From JADLHS01 sp044225555 (GTDB lineage Bacteria > Verrucomicrobiota > Verrucomicrobiia > Limisphaerales > JADLHS01): a stretch of 64,000 bases of DNA. Shown here in pieces: positions 27,577 through 36,884 of the stretch. How positions within the stretch are numbered: position 1 is the first letter of the stretch; each line of letters opens with the position of its first letter. A program made the position numbers and the translations under genes. The notes under the pieces were generated by a model. The model saw only the letters and a program-made list of their open reading frames with translations, was not told the origin of the DNA and did no database searches. The stretch lies in assembly GCA_044225555.1 (NCBI GenBank), contig JBGAIM010000022.1, forward strand, positions 1 through 64,000. Reading direction: 5' to 3'.

Positions 27577-28334
27577 CTGCACAACAAGCCCGACAAATTT
27601 TGCTGGCCTACCGGCCTTGGACGAATGACGCCCAGGATCCGGAAGTGGCCGAGGCGCTGGCGTTGTGCCAGCAGGACGCCGGCTTGGCCAAGTGGCTCGA
27701 AAATCACTGCGCGCTGCAAAACGCCATCCACGCCCGCCTGCAAGCCGTGCCCGTGCCGGAAGGCCTCCAGCAACAGATTGTCTCCGAGTTCAAGTCCCGG
27801 GGCCTGACCGTCTGGTGGCGCCGGCCTGCCGTGCTCGCCACCGCCGCCACAGTGATGCTGCTGATTGCGATCGGTTCACTCTGGCTCAACCTTCCCCGAT
27901 CGCCGGAGCAGGACGTGAGTTTTGCCGCCTATCGCAATCGCATGGTGCGAACGGCCGCGCGCGCCTATGGAATGGATTTGGAAACAAATGATGTCACTCA
28001 AATCCGCACGTTCCTAACTCAGCACCAATCACACGGCGACTATGTCCTGCCGAAGGGCCTCGCACTAACTCCAACGGTCGGTTGCGGTGCGTTGAGCTGG
28101 CAGGGCAAACCCGTGGCGATGGTGTGTTTCCGCACCGGCAAACCGCTGTCGCCCGGTGCAAAAAGCGATCTGTTCCTTTTCGTCATTGACCAACAGGACT
28201 TGGTGGACCCGCCGCAGCCGACGGCGCCACTGTTTGCCGGCGTGAGCACGCTCGTGACCGCTACCTGGCGCGAAGGGGGAAAGGTTTATTTGCTCGCGGG
28301 CTTCGATGAGTCTCAACTCAAGCAACGGTTGTGA
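27573..28334 (+). CDS. Probable anti-sigma or sigma-partner membrane protein
   Basis: A 253-residue protein starting at GTG 27573 inside the sigma factor's stop (overlap of 4 bp). Residues 1-75 are cytoplasmic with no zinc-finger HxxxCxxC motif. A single transmembrane helix spans about 85-105 (AVLATAATVMLLIAIGSLWL). The rest is exported, with an unrecognised globular domain (GCGALSWQGKPVAMVCFRTG). Translational coupling to an ECF sigma and one-pass topology suggest an anti-sigma factor. The function cannot be read from the sequence alone. Confidence 0.7.
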   Translation: MTAQQARQILLAYRPWTNDAQDPEVAEALALCQQDAGLAKWLENHCALQNAIHARLQAVPVPEGLQQQIVSEFKSRGLTVWWRRPAVLATAATVMLLIAIGSLWLNLPRSPEQDVSFAAYRNRMVRTAARAYGMDLETNDVTQIRTFLTQHQSHGDYVLPKGLALTPTVGCGALSWQGKPVAMVCFRTGKPLSPGAKSDLFLFVIDQQDLVDPPQPTAPLFAGVSTLVTATWREGGKVYLLAGFDESQLKQRL

Positions 28335-28613
28335 CTGCCGGTCGCTGTGGTGAGTTCACCTGGCTTCCAGCCTGATCGCTGGATTGACCGTTCCGATCAG
28401 CGTCGGTTTCGTGGGCATTGCCATCTCCACTCTGAGTCGTGTGTTTCCAGTTGAATGGTTCCTCGGGGCAACTCCGCACAACGGGCGAAGCATCATCGAT
28501 CACGCCTAGCCCACACGGTTATTCTCCGGAATATTGCTGGCCAAGGCCTGAAGCGAAGCGGAGTTGCGAACCAACCGCGCCAACCACGTCCGGTGGCCGG
28601 AACACCCCGTCAA

Positions 28614-31169
28614 TCAAGGCAGGGCCAGCCGGTAGAACACGTTGCCGTTTGCTGGATCAATTGGAACGAGGACGCGATTGGTGGTCGTCGAACCAGGCAC
28701 GGTGAACCAGGTCGCGCTGAGGCCGGCACTCGGGCTGTTGGTCTGCGTTTCCAGTCGTCCACCCGCAAGGGGCCAGGAGATGTCCAACTGGTCGCCCGAT
28801 ACCTGCACCGTCAGACGCACAGCGGGAAAGAGTTTGTAAACAATTCCGCCCGTCCCATTGGCCGAAGTATTCGTCACCAAGGCGTACAGTTCGCCATCGG
28901 CGTCCTGTCCGAAGCCATGCACGGTCAGTCCATTTGGCAAAATCGCCGAGCCAAACTGCGAGAGGAAGAACGCCTTGATCAGACCGGTTTGCAAATCGGC
29001 ATAGAAGATCCGTCCGTCTGCCCTTGCCGGCGCGGTTTTGAGAGCCAGATCGCCGAAGACATACTTGCCGACCAGCTCGGGAATCGCAGTGCCGCGATAA
29101 ACAAAGCCGCCGGTAATGGAAATGCCGTCATTGTGATCGTACTCAAGCGTCCCGAGAGTCCCCGTGATCGGATCCGTGAGTCCGACCGGACTTCCGGGGC
29201 TGCGATTTCCCGGAGGGGCGCCGATGGTTCCGGCGTTGCCGGCTGGACCATTCGTGCGGTTGAACAGGAAGTCCCCTTCCTTGATCGCCCAACCATAGTT
29301 GCCGCCAAGAACAATGCGGTCAATCTCCTCGATGTTGTTCTGACCGACATCGGCCAGAATCAGTTCGCCGTTTGCGCGATCAAACGAAAAACGGTAGGGG
29401 TTACGGAGTCCGTAGGCAAAAATCTCCGGCACCTGGCCCACACCTTGAAATGGGTTGGTGGTAGGGATGCGATATTGCCCATTGGCACTGATCGGATCAG
29501 GGCTCGCGGGGTTCAACGTGGGATTGATCGGATCAAACCGCAACATTTTGCCGAGCGGCGTGCCCAGGTTCTGTGCGTTACCACCGGGCTCAATATGGCT
29601 GGCGCCAACATCGTTGGCATTGCCGCCGTCACCCAAACCGAGATACAGATAACCGTCCGGACCAAAGGCTATCGTGCCGCCATTGTGGTTGTTCGCATTC
29701 TTGCCAAACGAGATGATCTCGCGGCGCGAGTCGGGGTCCACCACATTCGCGTTGGTGCTCGAAATCTTCCACTCGTTGACCGCGGTCTTGTAACCTTGCG
29801 AGGCGCCATTCGGCGCGGCATAAGTCGGACCCGTTCCCAACAACTGGCTGTTGAACGTATAAAGCGTTTGAAAGCCGGGGCTAACCGGGTTGTTGAAACC
29901 GGGATGAAAAGCCAGCCCGAGGAAGCCGCGTTCATCGTTGGCGTTGACGGGATTCAGCGAGGTCGAAATCAAACCTGAAATGTCGAGGGCGGCGCCCGCC
30001 AGCAAGGTGCCGTTCTGGATGATTCGCAACAGCCCGTTTTGCTCCACGACGAACAGCCGGCTCAGGTCCCCTGGCGGGCTGATGGCATAATCGGGCGCGG
30101 ACATACCGAGGGCGACCGGCTGCAGGAGGAGGTTGATGTTTCCGTTTGTGATCGCGGGCAGGTACCTGGCCATGGTCACATGGACGGGGGCGGAGGTTGT
30201 GGCAAGGCCCAGATTGTCCGAGACGACCGCCGTCAGCGTGTGCAGACCCAATGCGAGGCTGGTGGTGACACTGTAGGGACTGGTCACATCGTTGCCCAGG
30301 GAAACGGTTCCGTCGAAGAATTGCACGTTCGTCACGCTACCGTCCGTATCGTTGGCGGCGGCATTGATAGTCACAGTTGCGGAACTGCTCAACGTGGAAT
30401 TATCCGGCGGGTTGGTGATGGTCACACTGGGCGGAATATTTCCCACACTGACCGTGATATTCACGACGCTGGAAGTGGCGGCGAGCCCGAGGTTGTCGGT
30501 GGCCACTGCGGTGAGTGCGTGACTGCCGGTGGCGAAGCTGGTCGTCAGGACGTACGGCGCGTTATTCGTGGCCCCAAGCAGGCTGACTCCGTCGAAGAAT
30601 TGCACATTCGTGACACTGCCGTTCGCGTCGGACGCGTTGACGACGATGGTCACGTTGGCCGGCGCAGTAAAGGACTGGGTGTTGGTGGGAGACGTGATGG
30701 CGACGGTCGGCGGCACATTGCCACCCGGCGGAGTGGATCGTTGGTAGGCGAATCCACCTCCGACCGGCCAGGCGAGAAATTTTATGTCGATATAGATGTC
30801 GTCGGAAATGAGGTGCAGCACGGCGTTGACGCCAACGGTATTCGGGGGGCCAAGGTTGATGGTCTTGGCCCACGTATTCCAATCCGTGTAACTCAGCGTG
30901 GAATAGTCTGCCGTGGAGCCGTTGGCCCATTCGGTATTTTGCGGGCTCAAGAAATGCGTGAAGAAAGCCTCGGTTGTGGCATTGTAAAGGCCCTGACTTG
31001 TGCCGCGGGTCAGCCCGACGCTGGCCGTAATTTGATCGACGTCAGCCGCGACCGTGTTTGTGAAACTGATGGCCGGTCCTGACCAGATGGTTGCCGCGGG
31101 GAGGTCTGACGACCCGCACAGTACGGCAATGCAAAGGCTCGCGAACAGGTAATTGGCGTGTGGTTTCAT
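28614..31169 (-). CDS. Secreted PQQ-type sugar dehydrogenase-like protein with two Ig-like domains
   Basis: An 851-residue exported protein. After a signal peptide comes an unnamed N-terminal domain (TIWSGPAISFTN...NTEWANGST, to about 150). Two near-identical bacterial Ig-like repeats follow (about 155-330, each with VTNVQFFDG). Next is a six-bladed propeller of the soluble glucose/sorbosone dehydrogenase family (DERGFLGLAFHPGF, HNGGTIAFGPDGYLYLGLGDGG, FAYGLRNPYRFSFD, ILADVGQNNIEEID). The C-terminus is the FYR module (GNVFYRLALP). Sugar or alcohol oxidation with PQQ is the family expectation; the real substrate is unknown. The ATG at 31169 gives the signal peptide MKPHANYLFASLCIAVLCG. Confidence 0.87.
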   Translation of the reverse strand: MKPHANYLFASLCIAVLCGSSDLPAATIWSGPAISFTNTVAADVDQITASVGLTRGTSQGLYNATTEAFFTHFLSPQNTEWANGSTADYSTLSYTDWNTWAKTINLGPPNTVGVNAVLHLISDDIYIDIKFLAWPVGGGFAYQRSTPPGGNVPPTVAITSPTNTQSFTAPANVTIVVNASDANGSVTNVQFFDGVSLLGATNNAPYVLTTSFATGSHALTAVATDNLGLAATSSVVNITVSVGNIPPSVTITNPPDNSTLSSSATVTINAAANDTDGSVTNVQFFDGTVSLGNDVTSPYSVTTSLALGLHTLTAVVSDNLGLATTSAPVHVTMARYLPAITNGNINLLLQPVALGMSAPDYAISPPGDLSRLFVVEQNGLLRIIQNGTLLAGAALDISGLISTSLNPVNANDERGFLGLAFHPGFNNPVSPGFQTLYTFNSQLLGTGPTYAAPNGASQGYKTAVNEWKISSTNANVVDPDSRREIISFGKNANNHNGGTIAFGPDGYLYLGLGDGGNANDVGASHIEPGGNAQNLGTPLGKMLRFDPINPTLNPASPDPISANGQYRIPTTNPFQGVGQVPEIFAYGLRNPYRFSFDRANGELILADVGQNNIEEIDRIVLGGNYGWAIKEGDFLFNRTNGPAGNAGTIGAPPGNRSPGSPVGLTDPITGTLGTLEYDHNDGISITGGFVYRGTAIPELVGKYVFGDLALKTAPARADGRIFYADLQTGLIKAFFLSQFGSAILPNGLTVHGFGQDADGELYALVTNTSANGTGGIVYKLFPAVRLTVQVSGDQLDISWPLAGGRLETQTNSPSAGLSATWFTVPGSTTTNRVLVPIDPANGNVFYRLALP

Positions 31170-31546
31170 TTTGCTTACTTCGTCTTGTTCTGCAACGCAT
31201 CCAATCATTCAAGCATGACAACTGAACGCCCGGCTAGCCGCGGTGGCGAATCGGTCTTCCTGACCGGTCCGCATGCAACGGAAGTCGACTGACTCAGTGC
31301 GGGCCTCTCCATGGCGCGCATCGAGCACCACCGCCCACAACCGCCCAATCAAAAGCTTATACGAAGTCCATCGCGGCGGTTGTATCACATGGTTGGGAGC
31401 GCGAAATGGGTGATTTGGTTCCCGCAAATGAAGCAAACCTGGTTTGTCGAAATAAAGACTGGACGTCACCAATTGAAGCCAAGAAGGAAAGGCACTCGTG
31501 CCGTTGAAACCCAATGGGGCGGACCCCGAACAACGACAACACCCAG
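31170..31546. other. Intergenic region upstream of the sugar dehydrogenase
   Basis: About 375 bp lacking a supported gene; the small frames on either strand have no recognisable domain or signal. An 8-bp inverted repeat CAACCGCC / GGCGGTTG around 31334-31382 has a long loop and is not convincing as a terminator. Confidence 0.4.
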
Positions 31547-32422
31547 TTACGGCTTGGGTTTCAAGCTCGTATGCTGCATCACCCAGTTCAGATCCGTGGA
31601 TTCATCAGCCTGAAGGGAAACGGGAAACGCAACCGCATCCGGCAACTGAGGTTGCTTGGTCGTGGCATCCACCCAGCGCCGCAATTGCGCATGCCCATCC
31701 ACAAACGCAAACGGAGCCGCGCCACTGTGATCCGAAGACGGCAGATCAATCCAGTGTTTGACGTAGAATTGGTTGAGGAAATAGCCATCGTTGATGCTGT
31801 CGGGATGTTCCTCAACGAATACAAAAATTTCGGACGGCAGCGGTATGTCCGTAATGCGAAAGAATTGAACATAGTGCGGGTTGTTCTCGTTGTAGCCTTC
31901 GGCGCTCAGTTCCCCGGCGTCTCCCACCATGGCGTTCATCGAATAGCTCCGCACGCGCTCCGTCCAGCCGGCCTCCCGTTGTTTCTGACTTAATACTCGA
32001 TCCGCCGGACAGCGATAAATGGACGTCACCTTGCTGGCATAGGTCCCCAAGCCCGACTCAATCAACGCAGCGGTATTGGTATTATCGGAGTCCGCTTTGA
32101 CTTCCCAATCAAGATTGTTGTTGACCCAGTTGAGGTTGGTCTTGCGAGCCGGATCTTTTTCGCCCTTTGGCCCGCCCAAATTGTAAACCAGCCGCCCATT
32201 GTGATCGTCGGAGTAAAGGATCCACGCCAGCAGCAGTTGGCGGGTGTTGTTAACGGACTGGTATCCTTGGGCTTTGGCCCGCGCCCGATTCAACGTCGGG
32301 AGCAGCAGGGCCGCCAGCATGGCAATTATGGCAATCACCACCAGCAGTTCGATCAAGGTAAAACCTCTCCCTGCCCTGTCATGAGAGCGTCCGTGATTCT
32401 GAAATTGACCGGTCAAGCGCAT
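31547..32422 (-). CDS. Pseudopilin-like protein with HX9DG motif
   Basis: A 291-residue prepilin-leader protein (GRGFTLIELLVVIAIIAMLAAL at about 19-40). The globular domain carries SVNNTRQLLLAWILYSDDH, a CPADR segment, and a canonical C-terminal HSGAAPFAFVDGH (His, nine residues, Asp-Gly). The start at 32422 (MRLTGQFQNHGRS) is preferred over the ATG seven codons upstream by leader length, but this is uncertain. It is upstream of and on the same strand as the sugar dehydrogenase, separated by 377 bp. Confidence 0.82.
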   Translation of the reverse strand: MRLTGQFQNHGRSHDRAGRGFTLIELLVVIAIIAMLAALLLPTLNRARAKAQGYQSVNNTRQLLLAWILYSDDHNGRLVYNLGGPKGEKDPARKTNLNWVNNNLDWEVKADSDNTNTAALIESGLGTYASKVTSIYRCPADRVLSQKQREAGWTERVRSYSMNAMVGDAGELSAEGYNENNPHYVQFFRITDIPLPSEIFVFVEEHPDSINDGYFLNQFYVKHWIDLPSSDHSGAAPFAFVDGHAQLRRWVDATTKQPQLPDAVAFPVSLQADESTDLNWVMQHTSLKPKP

Positions 32423-32609
32423 GGCTTCGTGTTGGACTACCACTCAGCTATGACCAATTTTTACCATGCACGGCCCGCATGTCAACTGGCTCGTTTGCGG
32501 AGAATCCCAATGGCCGTGCGCCTTCAAGACAACCAAATCAACCCTCATCGCCCCAAGGTTCTGAACCCGACGCGACAAATTCACGTGCCTTTCATCAATA
32601 ATGTGGGTT

Positions 32610-33620
32610 TTAGAATCGCCACGAAACCCCACCGTGCAGACGATAATTCGGAACACTTTGGTAGCCGTTGTTGGCGATTTGCAGCGGCAGATCCACCCCG
32701 AGGTTCGCACTGAACTGGCTGCGCCAGGTGAAATTCATGAGCGGCCCGATATACCACGCGGTCGAGCCCGTGGCGCCCGAAGGAGTCCCCAACAATTCAT
32801 CTTGCCCCATCGTATCGTACAGGGCGAAAGCCTGGAGACTGAGCGTGTAAGACTTGTCCAACAGCACGAATACTCCCGGCCCACCAGAAACCATCAGTTC
32901 GTTGCCGTACTTGAAACCAGATTCCCCCTCGCTGCGCAGGTAATATTGAATCTGTCCGTTGAAGAACAAACGCCGCCAGTTCCCGCTTGCGGTCAGCGCA
33001 AAGATGCCGTCGTAAGAACCGGAACCCAATGCCAGATTATGCTGATGCACGCTGCTGATGGAATGGCCCAGCGGATCATGCGGCGTCCCCGGCGGCAGCA
33101 AGGCATTATAGATTTCCGTCTGCTCGATCTCATCATCCAGCCGCTGGTCATTACCCGTGGGGAATTTCACACCCGCCAGCACGTTCACCACGAGTCCATA
33201 ATCCATCGCCAGCTTTCTGATTATTGCCACCCGTCCGATCAACGAGACATCGCCCAACCCCGTCTCCGTTCCCTGCTCGGTGAAAATCACCGGCGGCGCC
33301 GTCAAGGAATAGCTCAAGTCCGTGCGTTTGAATTGCAGGTGCGTCAACGGCACATTCAAGCTAAGACCGAACCGGGAAGACACGTTGTAGCCCAGGACAA
33401 AGTGCGTGATGGAGCTGTCCACAAAATCCGGATTGGCCGGATGCACCACCTCGCCATCCACCTGGCTCGTGCGATAGGGGATGTATTGCTCGGCAACCGT
33501 GACCACCCAGCCTTCGCCCGACTCGCCGCGCGCGTCAGCCGCCCGGTAAACCGCGCACAAATCGCAGGCCTGTGCTCCGGTGCCAGCAACGATCAGCAGC
33601 AAAGGAAGGGAAAACCTCAT
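32610..33620 (-). CDS. Outer-membrane beta-barrel protein
   Basis: A 336-residue exported protein. The signal peptide MRFSLPLLLIVAGTGAQA leads directly into CDLCAVYRA, a CxxC right at the mature N-terminus. The rest alternates amphipathic strands (FVLGYNVSSRFGLSLNVPL, GDVSLIGRVAIIRKLAMDYGLVVNVLAGVKFPTG) and ends in Phe (LHGGVSWRF), as expected for an outer-membrane barrel similar to the MetA-pathway phenol-degradation/transporter type. The start is 9 bp after the stop of the small secreted protein at 33629, so the two form an operon. Substrate unknown. Confidence 0.78.
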   Translation of the reverse strand: MRFSLPLLLIVAGTGAQACDLCAVYRAADARGESGEGWVVTVAEQYIPYRTSQVDGEVVHPANPDFVDSSITHFVLGYNVSSRFGLSLNVPLTHLQFKRTDLSYSLTAPPVIFTEQGTETGLGDVSLIGRVAIIRKLAMDYGLVVNVLAGVKFPTGNDQRLDDEIEQTEIYNALLPPGTPHDPLGHSISSVHQHNLALGSGSYDGIFALTASGNWRRLFFNGQIQYYLRSEGESGFKYGNELMVSGGPGVFVLLDKSYTLSLQAFALYDTMGQDELLGTPSGATGSTAWYIGPLMNFTWRSQFSANLGVDLPLQIANNGYQSVPNYRLHGGVSWRF

Positions 33621-33628
33621 GCGGAAAT

Positions 33629-33955
33629 TCAGGGCGTAACCCGTAACCGATAAAATCTTTGTGGCTGCAGCCGCGTATCCACGACGACATAGTGGTTTAC
33701 GAAGGGAATGCTTGGGGCCACGAACAAGTTGGTCCACCTCCCTCCCGGCACTCCATTAGTCAGCGTTTCCGTGTATTGCAATTCGTAAGTGCGGTTTGGT
33801 TCCGTGTCGAAATGGATCAATATCCGGTCATTCAGGAACAGCTCGATGAAGTCAATTTTTGGAGGACTGGAGAACGTCGCGAAACAAACCAACAGCCACA
33901 GGGCGGTAAGAACGCGACGCCAGCTTGTCAGCGGAGGGTTCAATCTGGACCGCAT
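33629..33955 (-). CDS. Small secreted protein consisting of a single FYR tail module
   Basis: A 108-residue protein: signal peptide (VLTALWLLVCFATFSS) plus one module of about 70 residues, IDFIELFLNDRILIHFDTEP...TYELQYTETLTNG...WTNLF...RFYRLRVTP. This is the same pattern that ends many large secreted proteins in the window, here by itself. It is co-transcribed with the barrel protein 9 bp downstream. Function unknown; it could be a partner or adaptor of that barrel. Confidence 0.65.
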   Translation of the reverse strand: MRSRLNPPLTSWRRVLTALWLLVCFATFSSPPKIDFIELFLNDRILIHFDTEPNRTYELQYTETLTNGVPGGRWTNLFVAPSIPFVNHYVVVDTRLQPQRFYRLRVTP

Positions 33956-33973
33956 AGGCCATTAGTAACAACA

Positions 33974-34004
33974 AAGCGCAAAGCCGAACCCCGACTTTGC
34001 GCTT
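33974..34004 (-). terminator. Hairpin terminator after the CHRD/PEP-CTERM gene
   Basis: Perfect 10-bp inverted repeat AAGCGCAAAG / CTTTGCGCTT with an 11-nt loop, 18 bp beyond the stop at 34023. On the minus strand it is followed by TGTTGTTAC, a weak U-tract. Confidence 0.65.
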
Positions 34005-34022
34005 AAAATGAAATGCCCGCGA

Positions 34023-34598
34023 TTATGACTGCCGCCGATTGCTCCAGCGACGCGCGACAAACGCTACGGCCCCGAGTCCGAACAAAGCAAGGCTCGAAGG
34101 TTCAGGGACCAAAGTGGCATAAGCGCGGATTTCACCTCCGGGAAAAGTCGACGAGTGGATATTCCAGTAAGACCGGCCCTGATTCAGGGCGTTGAAAAAA
34201 CCGGCCTCAGCGGTAGCTACATTGCCACCGGAAGTGGTATTCAGGTAGGTAGTGTTGTAAACGGAACCCTGGGACAAATCTAAGGTTTGGCTATAGTTCC
34301 CACTAGTCCCTCCAAGAGGGAAACCAGGCAGACTCGTATTGCCAACCATGATGCTGGCGTTTCCAACACCCGGAGTCGCTGTCGCCCCGTGAAAATGCGT
34401 TTGCGTGACATTCCCACTCAATCCACTGAAATTAGCGGTCATCTGGAAGGAATGCGTGACATCGTTGTAAATGGCACTGCCAGTCCCGGAGCCGGTGCCA
34501 GCGCCTTCAGGAACAAAGTTGAAATTATATTGATACGTGGCCGCCGGCACAGACACCAAAGCGGAAGCCAACAAAGCTGAAAGGAGGATTCTTTTCAT
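34023..34598 (-). CDS. CHRD-domain PEP-CTERM protein
   Basis: A 191-residue exported protein. The signal peptide (MKRILLSALLASALVSVPAA) is followed by a CHRD-type domain (FNFVPEGAGTGSGTGSAIYND ... THFHGATATPG ... YWNIHSSTFPGGEIRAY). It ends with the sorting tail VPEPSSLALFGLGAVAFVARRW plus a basic end, the PEP-CTERM signal processed by exosortase. The ATG at 34598 follows AAGGAGGAT, a strong ribosome-binding site at 34580-34588, which decides the start. Likely a surface or exopolysaccharide-associated protein. Confidence 0.9.
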   Translation of the reverse strand: MKRILLSALLASALVSVPAATYQYNFNFVPEGAGTGSGTGSAIYNDVTHSFQMTANFSGLSGNVTQTHFHGATATPGVGNASIMVGNTSLPGFPLGGTSGNYSQTLDLSQGSVYNTTYLNTTSGGNVATAEAGFFNALNQGRSYWNIHSSTFPGGEIRAYATLVPEPSSLALFGLGAVAFVARRWSNRRQS

Positions 34599-34807
34599 AA
34601 ACTGTTCTCTGATTTGAGGTTTTGGGTTGCCGCGATTTTCAATCCCGGCCAATCCCACCTGCGAAGGAATCGACCGGAACTAGCTTACGATGAGTGATGG
34701 ATTGATTTGTTCCGGCTTTTTTCATTCTTCTAAACAGGAGAATTACTCTCCCAACCTGCGCGAGCTTCTTGATCGAACTTCCCAGGTGGAACCGTTAACC
34801 TCCGGCC

Positions 34808-35173
34808 ATGATTTTGGCGACATCCAACCCAGCCCGGCAACTGCTTTGCGTGAGTTACATCGAGCAAGTACAAACGGATGACCTGAAACATGGCCGTGAG
34901 GATGTGAAGGCATTACTGGCCGACTTGAGTCCGGGTTTCCGGCTGTTGGTGGATTTGACCCGGCTCGAATCCATGAGTTCGGATTGCGCGACCGAGATCG
35001 GACAACTCATGGACCTGATAGATCAAGGTGGCGTAAGCCTAGTGGTCCGGGTGATCCCCGATCCGAAGAAAGACATCGGCATGAACATCCTCACCATCTT
35101 TCACTACCGGCAGCGCCCCCGTTTGGTCACGTGCGAAAAACTGACCGAAGCCGCCGGCGAACTTGCGCTCTGA
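34808..35173 (+). CDS. Small STAS-like domain protein
   Basis: A 121-residue cytoplasmic protein. LLCVSYIEQVQTDDLKHGREDVKALLADLSPGFRLLVDLTRLESM resembles the strand-helix layout of STAS/SpoIIAA-like proteins, but no phosphorylatable Ser in a classical DxSG context is obvious. It stands between two minus-strand genes and has no operon partners. Annotation is by fold impression; treat the function as unknown. Confidence 0.6.
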   Translation: MILATSNPARQLLCVSYIEQVQTDDLKHGREDVKALLADLSPGFRLLVDLTRLESMSSDCATEIGQLMDLIDQGGVSLVVRVIPDPKKDIGMNILTIFHYRQRPRLVTCEKLTEAAGELAL

Positions 35174-35185
35174 CCCGCACCACGA

Positions 35186-36874
35186 TCACAGGCAGACCAA
35201 CGGCATCCCTCGCGGCTGGCGCACGACCACCGTCCCGGCAATCTTGTCATGCCACGTCTGTTTCTCGCGATCCCAGATCATCCAGAAGAAACCGAGGAAC
35301 AACACGATCACGGAAAAACCGGCCGCCAGTCCACGCACCAAGGCAACGACAAACGTCACCGGCTGATCGTCGAGCCGTACGACTTTCAAGTTCAGCACGA
35401 CCCCGCCAACTGTCGTACCCTTCCAAGCCCACATGCCGGAGAAGTACGCCAGCCATACCAGGAACATCTGCGGCGGTCCGCCGACGATTGCGCCCAGGAT
35501 GCTCACAAGAATTATATCGAGGAACGCCGCGCCCATGCGTTCCCAAAAACTGGCACGCGGCAAGGTGAGCGCTTCGGCAGCAATTGAAATCCTTGCCGGA
35601 GGAACGACCATCGGCGCGGGGGGCGAGCCTGGCGCGGGGGGCACGCCGCCCAATGTTGGTTCAGTCGGCTGGGCCGGAGCAATGGGCGTCGTACCCGCAG
35701 CGAAAGCCGCGACCTCCGTTGCCGCCACAGGTGGTGCTGCCGTTGCAGCGGGCGGCGCGGGCGATGCGGGCACGTTCTGCCGGGACGGCATTTCGCGCTT
35801 GGTTCCACCGAAAACGGCCATGACCGCCAGGCCCAATCCCCACATTCCCGTAACTGCGAAGGTGAGCAGACCCAGCACCGGCACCAAGTAAAGAAGTGTA
35901 AGGACGATTGCGCCAACCAAAAACGCCAGCAGCGGTTTCAGCGGCAGTGCGCCGCCAAAAGCGCGCCCGAGGGATTGGCCGAGATAGACCAGCAGCGCGA
36001 CCTTGCCAATGGCCGCGCCAAATTTTACGGCGGCCACCAAAAACGGAATGATGAAGATGCCAATCCCGGTTGCCGCCAAAACCACGAGAATCACCGGCAG
36101 CAGCAGCATGGTCAGCAAGCCCATCAGAAACGTCGTGGCCGGGCGGCGTGTCAGTTCGAGCACACAATTCTCAACGGGCTTGGGTAATGCCACCGCCACC
36201 AGCAGGTAGAACAAGAAAAACGCCCCGGCCACGGCCCACACCCATCCAAGGTGCGGTGACAACGCCAGCGGCCGCAGCTTGAACACGCATTGCACCAACC
36301 ACTCCCTCAGCCAGTCCATCTTGGGCAATCCCAAGCCTCCAAAATCCACCGGCTGCACGTGGCCTTCGACTACGGCATCGTCGGCAATATCTATTTTACC
36401 GCCAACCGAGACGACCTCACCATGAATAGTGCTTCCCGATTTGACTTTTATGTTGCCCAACACCGCCACGACCGCCTCGCCGACTTCCGCACCGTCAATC
36501 GTTGCGTCGCCCCCGATGACCACCACCGCCTCCCGCACTTTGCCGTAAATCTTGGCCGAACCTCCGATGACGACCACGGCTTCCGCAGTCTGATTGGTTT
36601 TCAATTCAACATCTTCAAACCTGACAACCGCGTCGGGGCGTTGCCCGGGTCTGAGCTTGTCAAACTGCTCCTTGAAGGCCCATTTGCGCGCCCAAGGATC
36701 GTTAGCCTCCTCGGTCGCCATCACCTCATTCGTGCTGACGACTTCTTCCGCCGTTTCCGCAGTCATCGAGTTGGTCGCGTCATCCTGAGCAACACCTCCT
36801 GCCAACCCCAGCATGAGTCCCCCGACCGTAATCGGCAGAAGCAGCCACCGTCGTTTCCAATTTCTATTCTTCAT
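35186..36874 (-). CDS. Bactofilin-like beta-helix / multi-pass membrane / RDD-domain fusion protein
   Basis: A 562-residue protein. An N-terminal signal or anchor (LLLPITVGGLMLGLAGGVAQ) precedes a short beta-helix of bactofilin style (AEAVVVIGGSAKIYGKVREAVVVIGGD ... IKVKSGSTIHGEVVSVGG, about 95-170). Next are several transmembrane helices (about 205-365), an Ala/Pro-rich linker (about 370-440), then an RDD domain (FWERMGAAFLDIILVSILGA ... DREKQTWHDKIAGTVVV). It is third in an operon with an ECF sigma factor and a small membrane protein (10 bp upstream). Envelope-stress or scaffold function is inferred from context only. Confidence 0.8.
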   Translation of the reverse strand: MKNRNWKRRWLLLPITVGGLMLGLAGGVAQDDATNSMTAETAEEVVSTNEVMATEEANDPWARKWAFKEQFDKLRPGQRPDAVVRFEDVELKTNQTAEAVVVIGGSAKIYGKVREAVVVIGGDATIDGAEVGEAVVAVLGNIKVKSGSTIHGEVVSVGGKIDIADDAVVEGHVQPVDFGGLGLPKMDWLREWLVQCVFKLRPLALSPHLGWVWAVAGAFFLFYLLVAVALPKPVENCVLELTRRPATTFLMGLLTMLLLPVILVVLAATGIGIFIIPFLVAAVKFGAAIGKVALLVYLGQSLGRAFGGALPLKPLLAFLVGAIVLTLLYLVPVLGLLTFAVTGMWGLGLAVMAVFGGTKREMPSRQNVPASPAPPAATAAPPVAATEVAAFAAGTTPIAPAQPTEPTLGGVPPAPGSPPAPMVVPPARISIAAEALTLPRASFWERMGAAFLDIILVSILGAIVGGPPQMFLVWLAYFSGMWAWKGTTVGGVVLNLKVVRLDDQPVTFVVALVRGLAAGFSVIVLFLGFFWMIWDREKQTWHDKIAGTVVVRQPRGMPLVCL

Positions 36875-36884
36875 ATAATTTCTT

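Noticed and set aside
28455..29978. 507-residue plus-strand frame opposite the sugar dehydrogenase
   Set aside because: Antisense shadow of a gene with clear family motifs; no signal peptide or domain.
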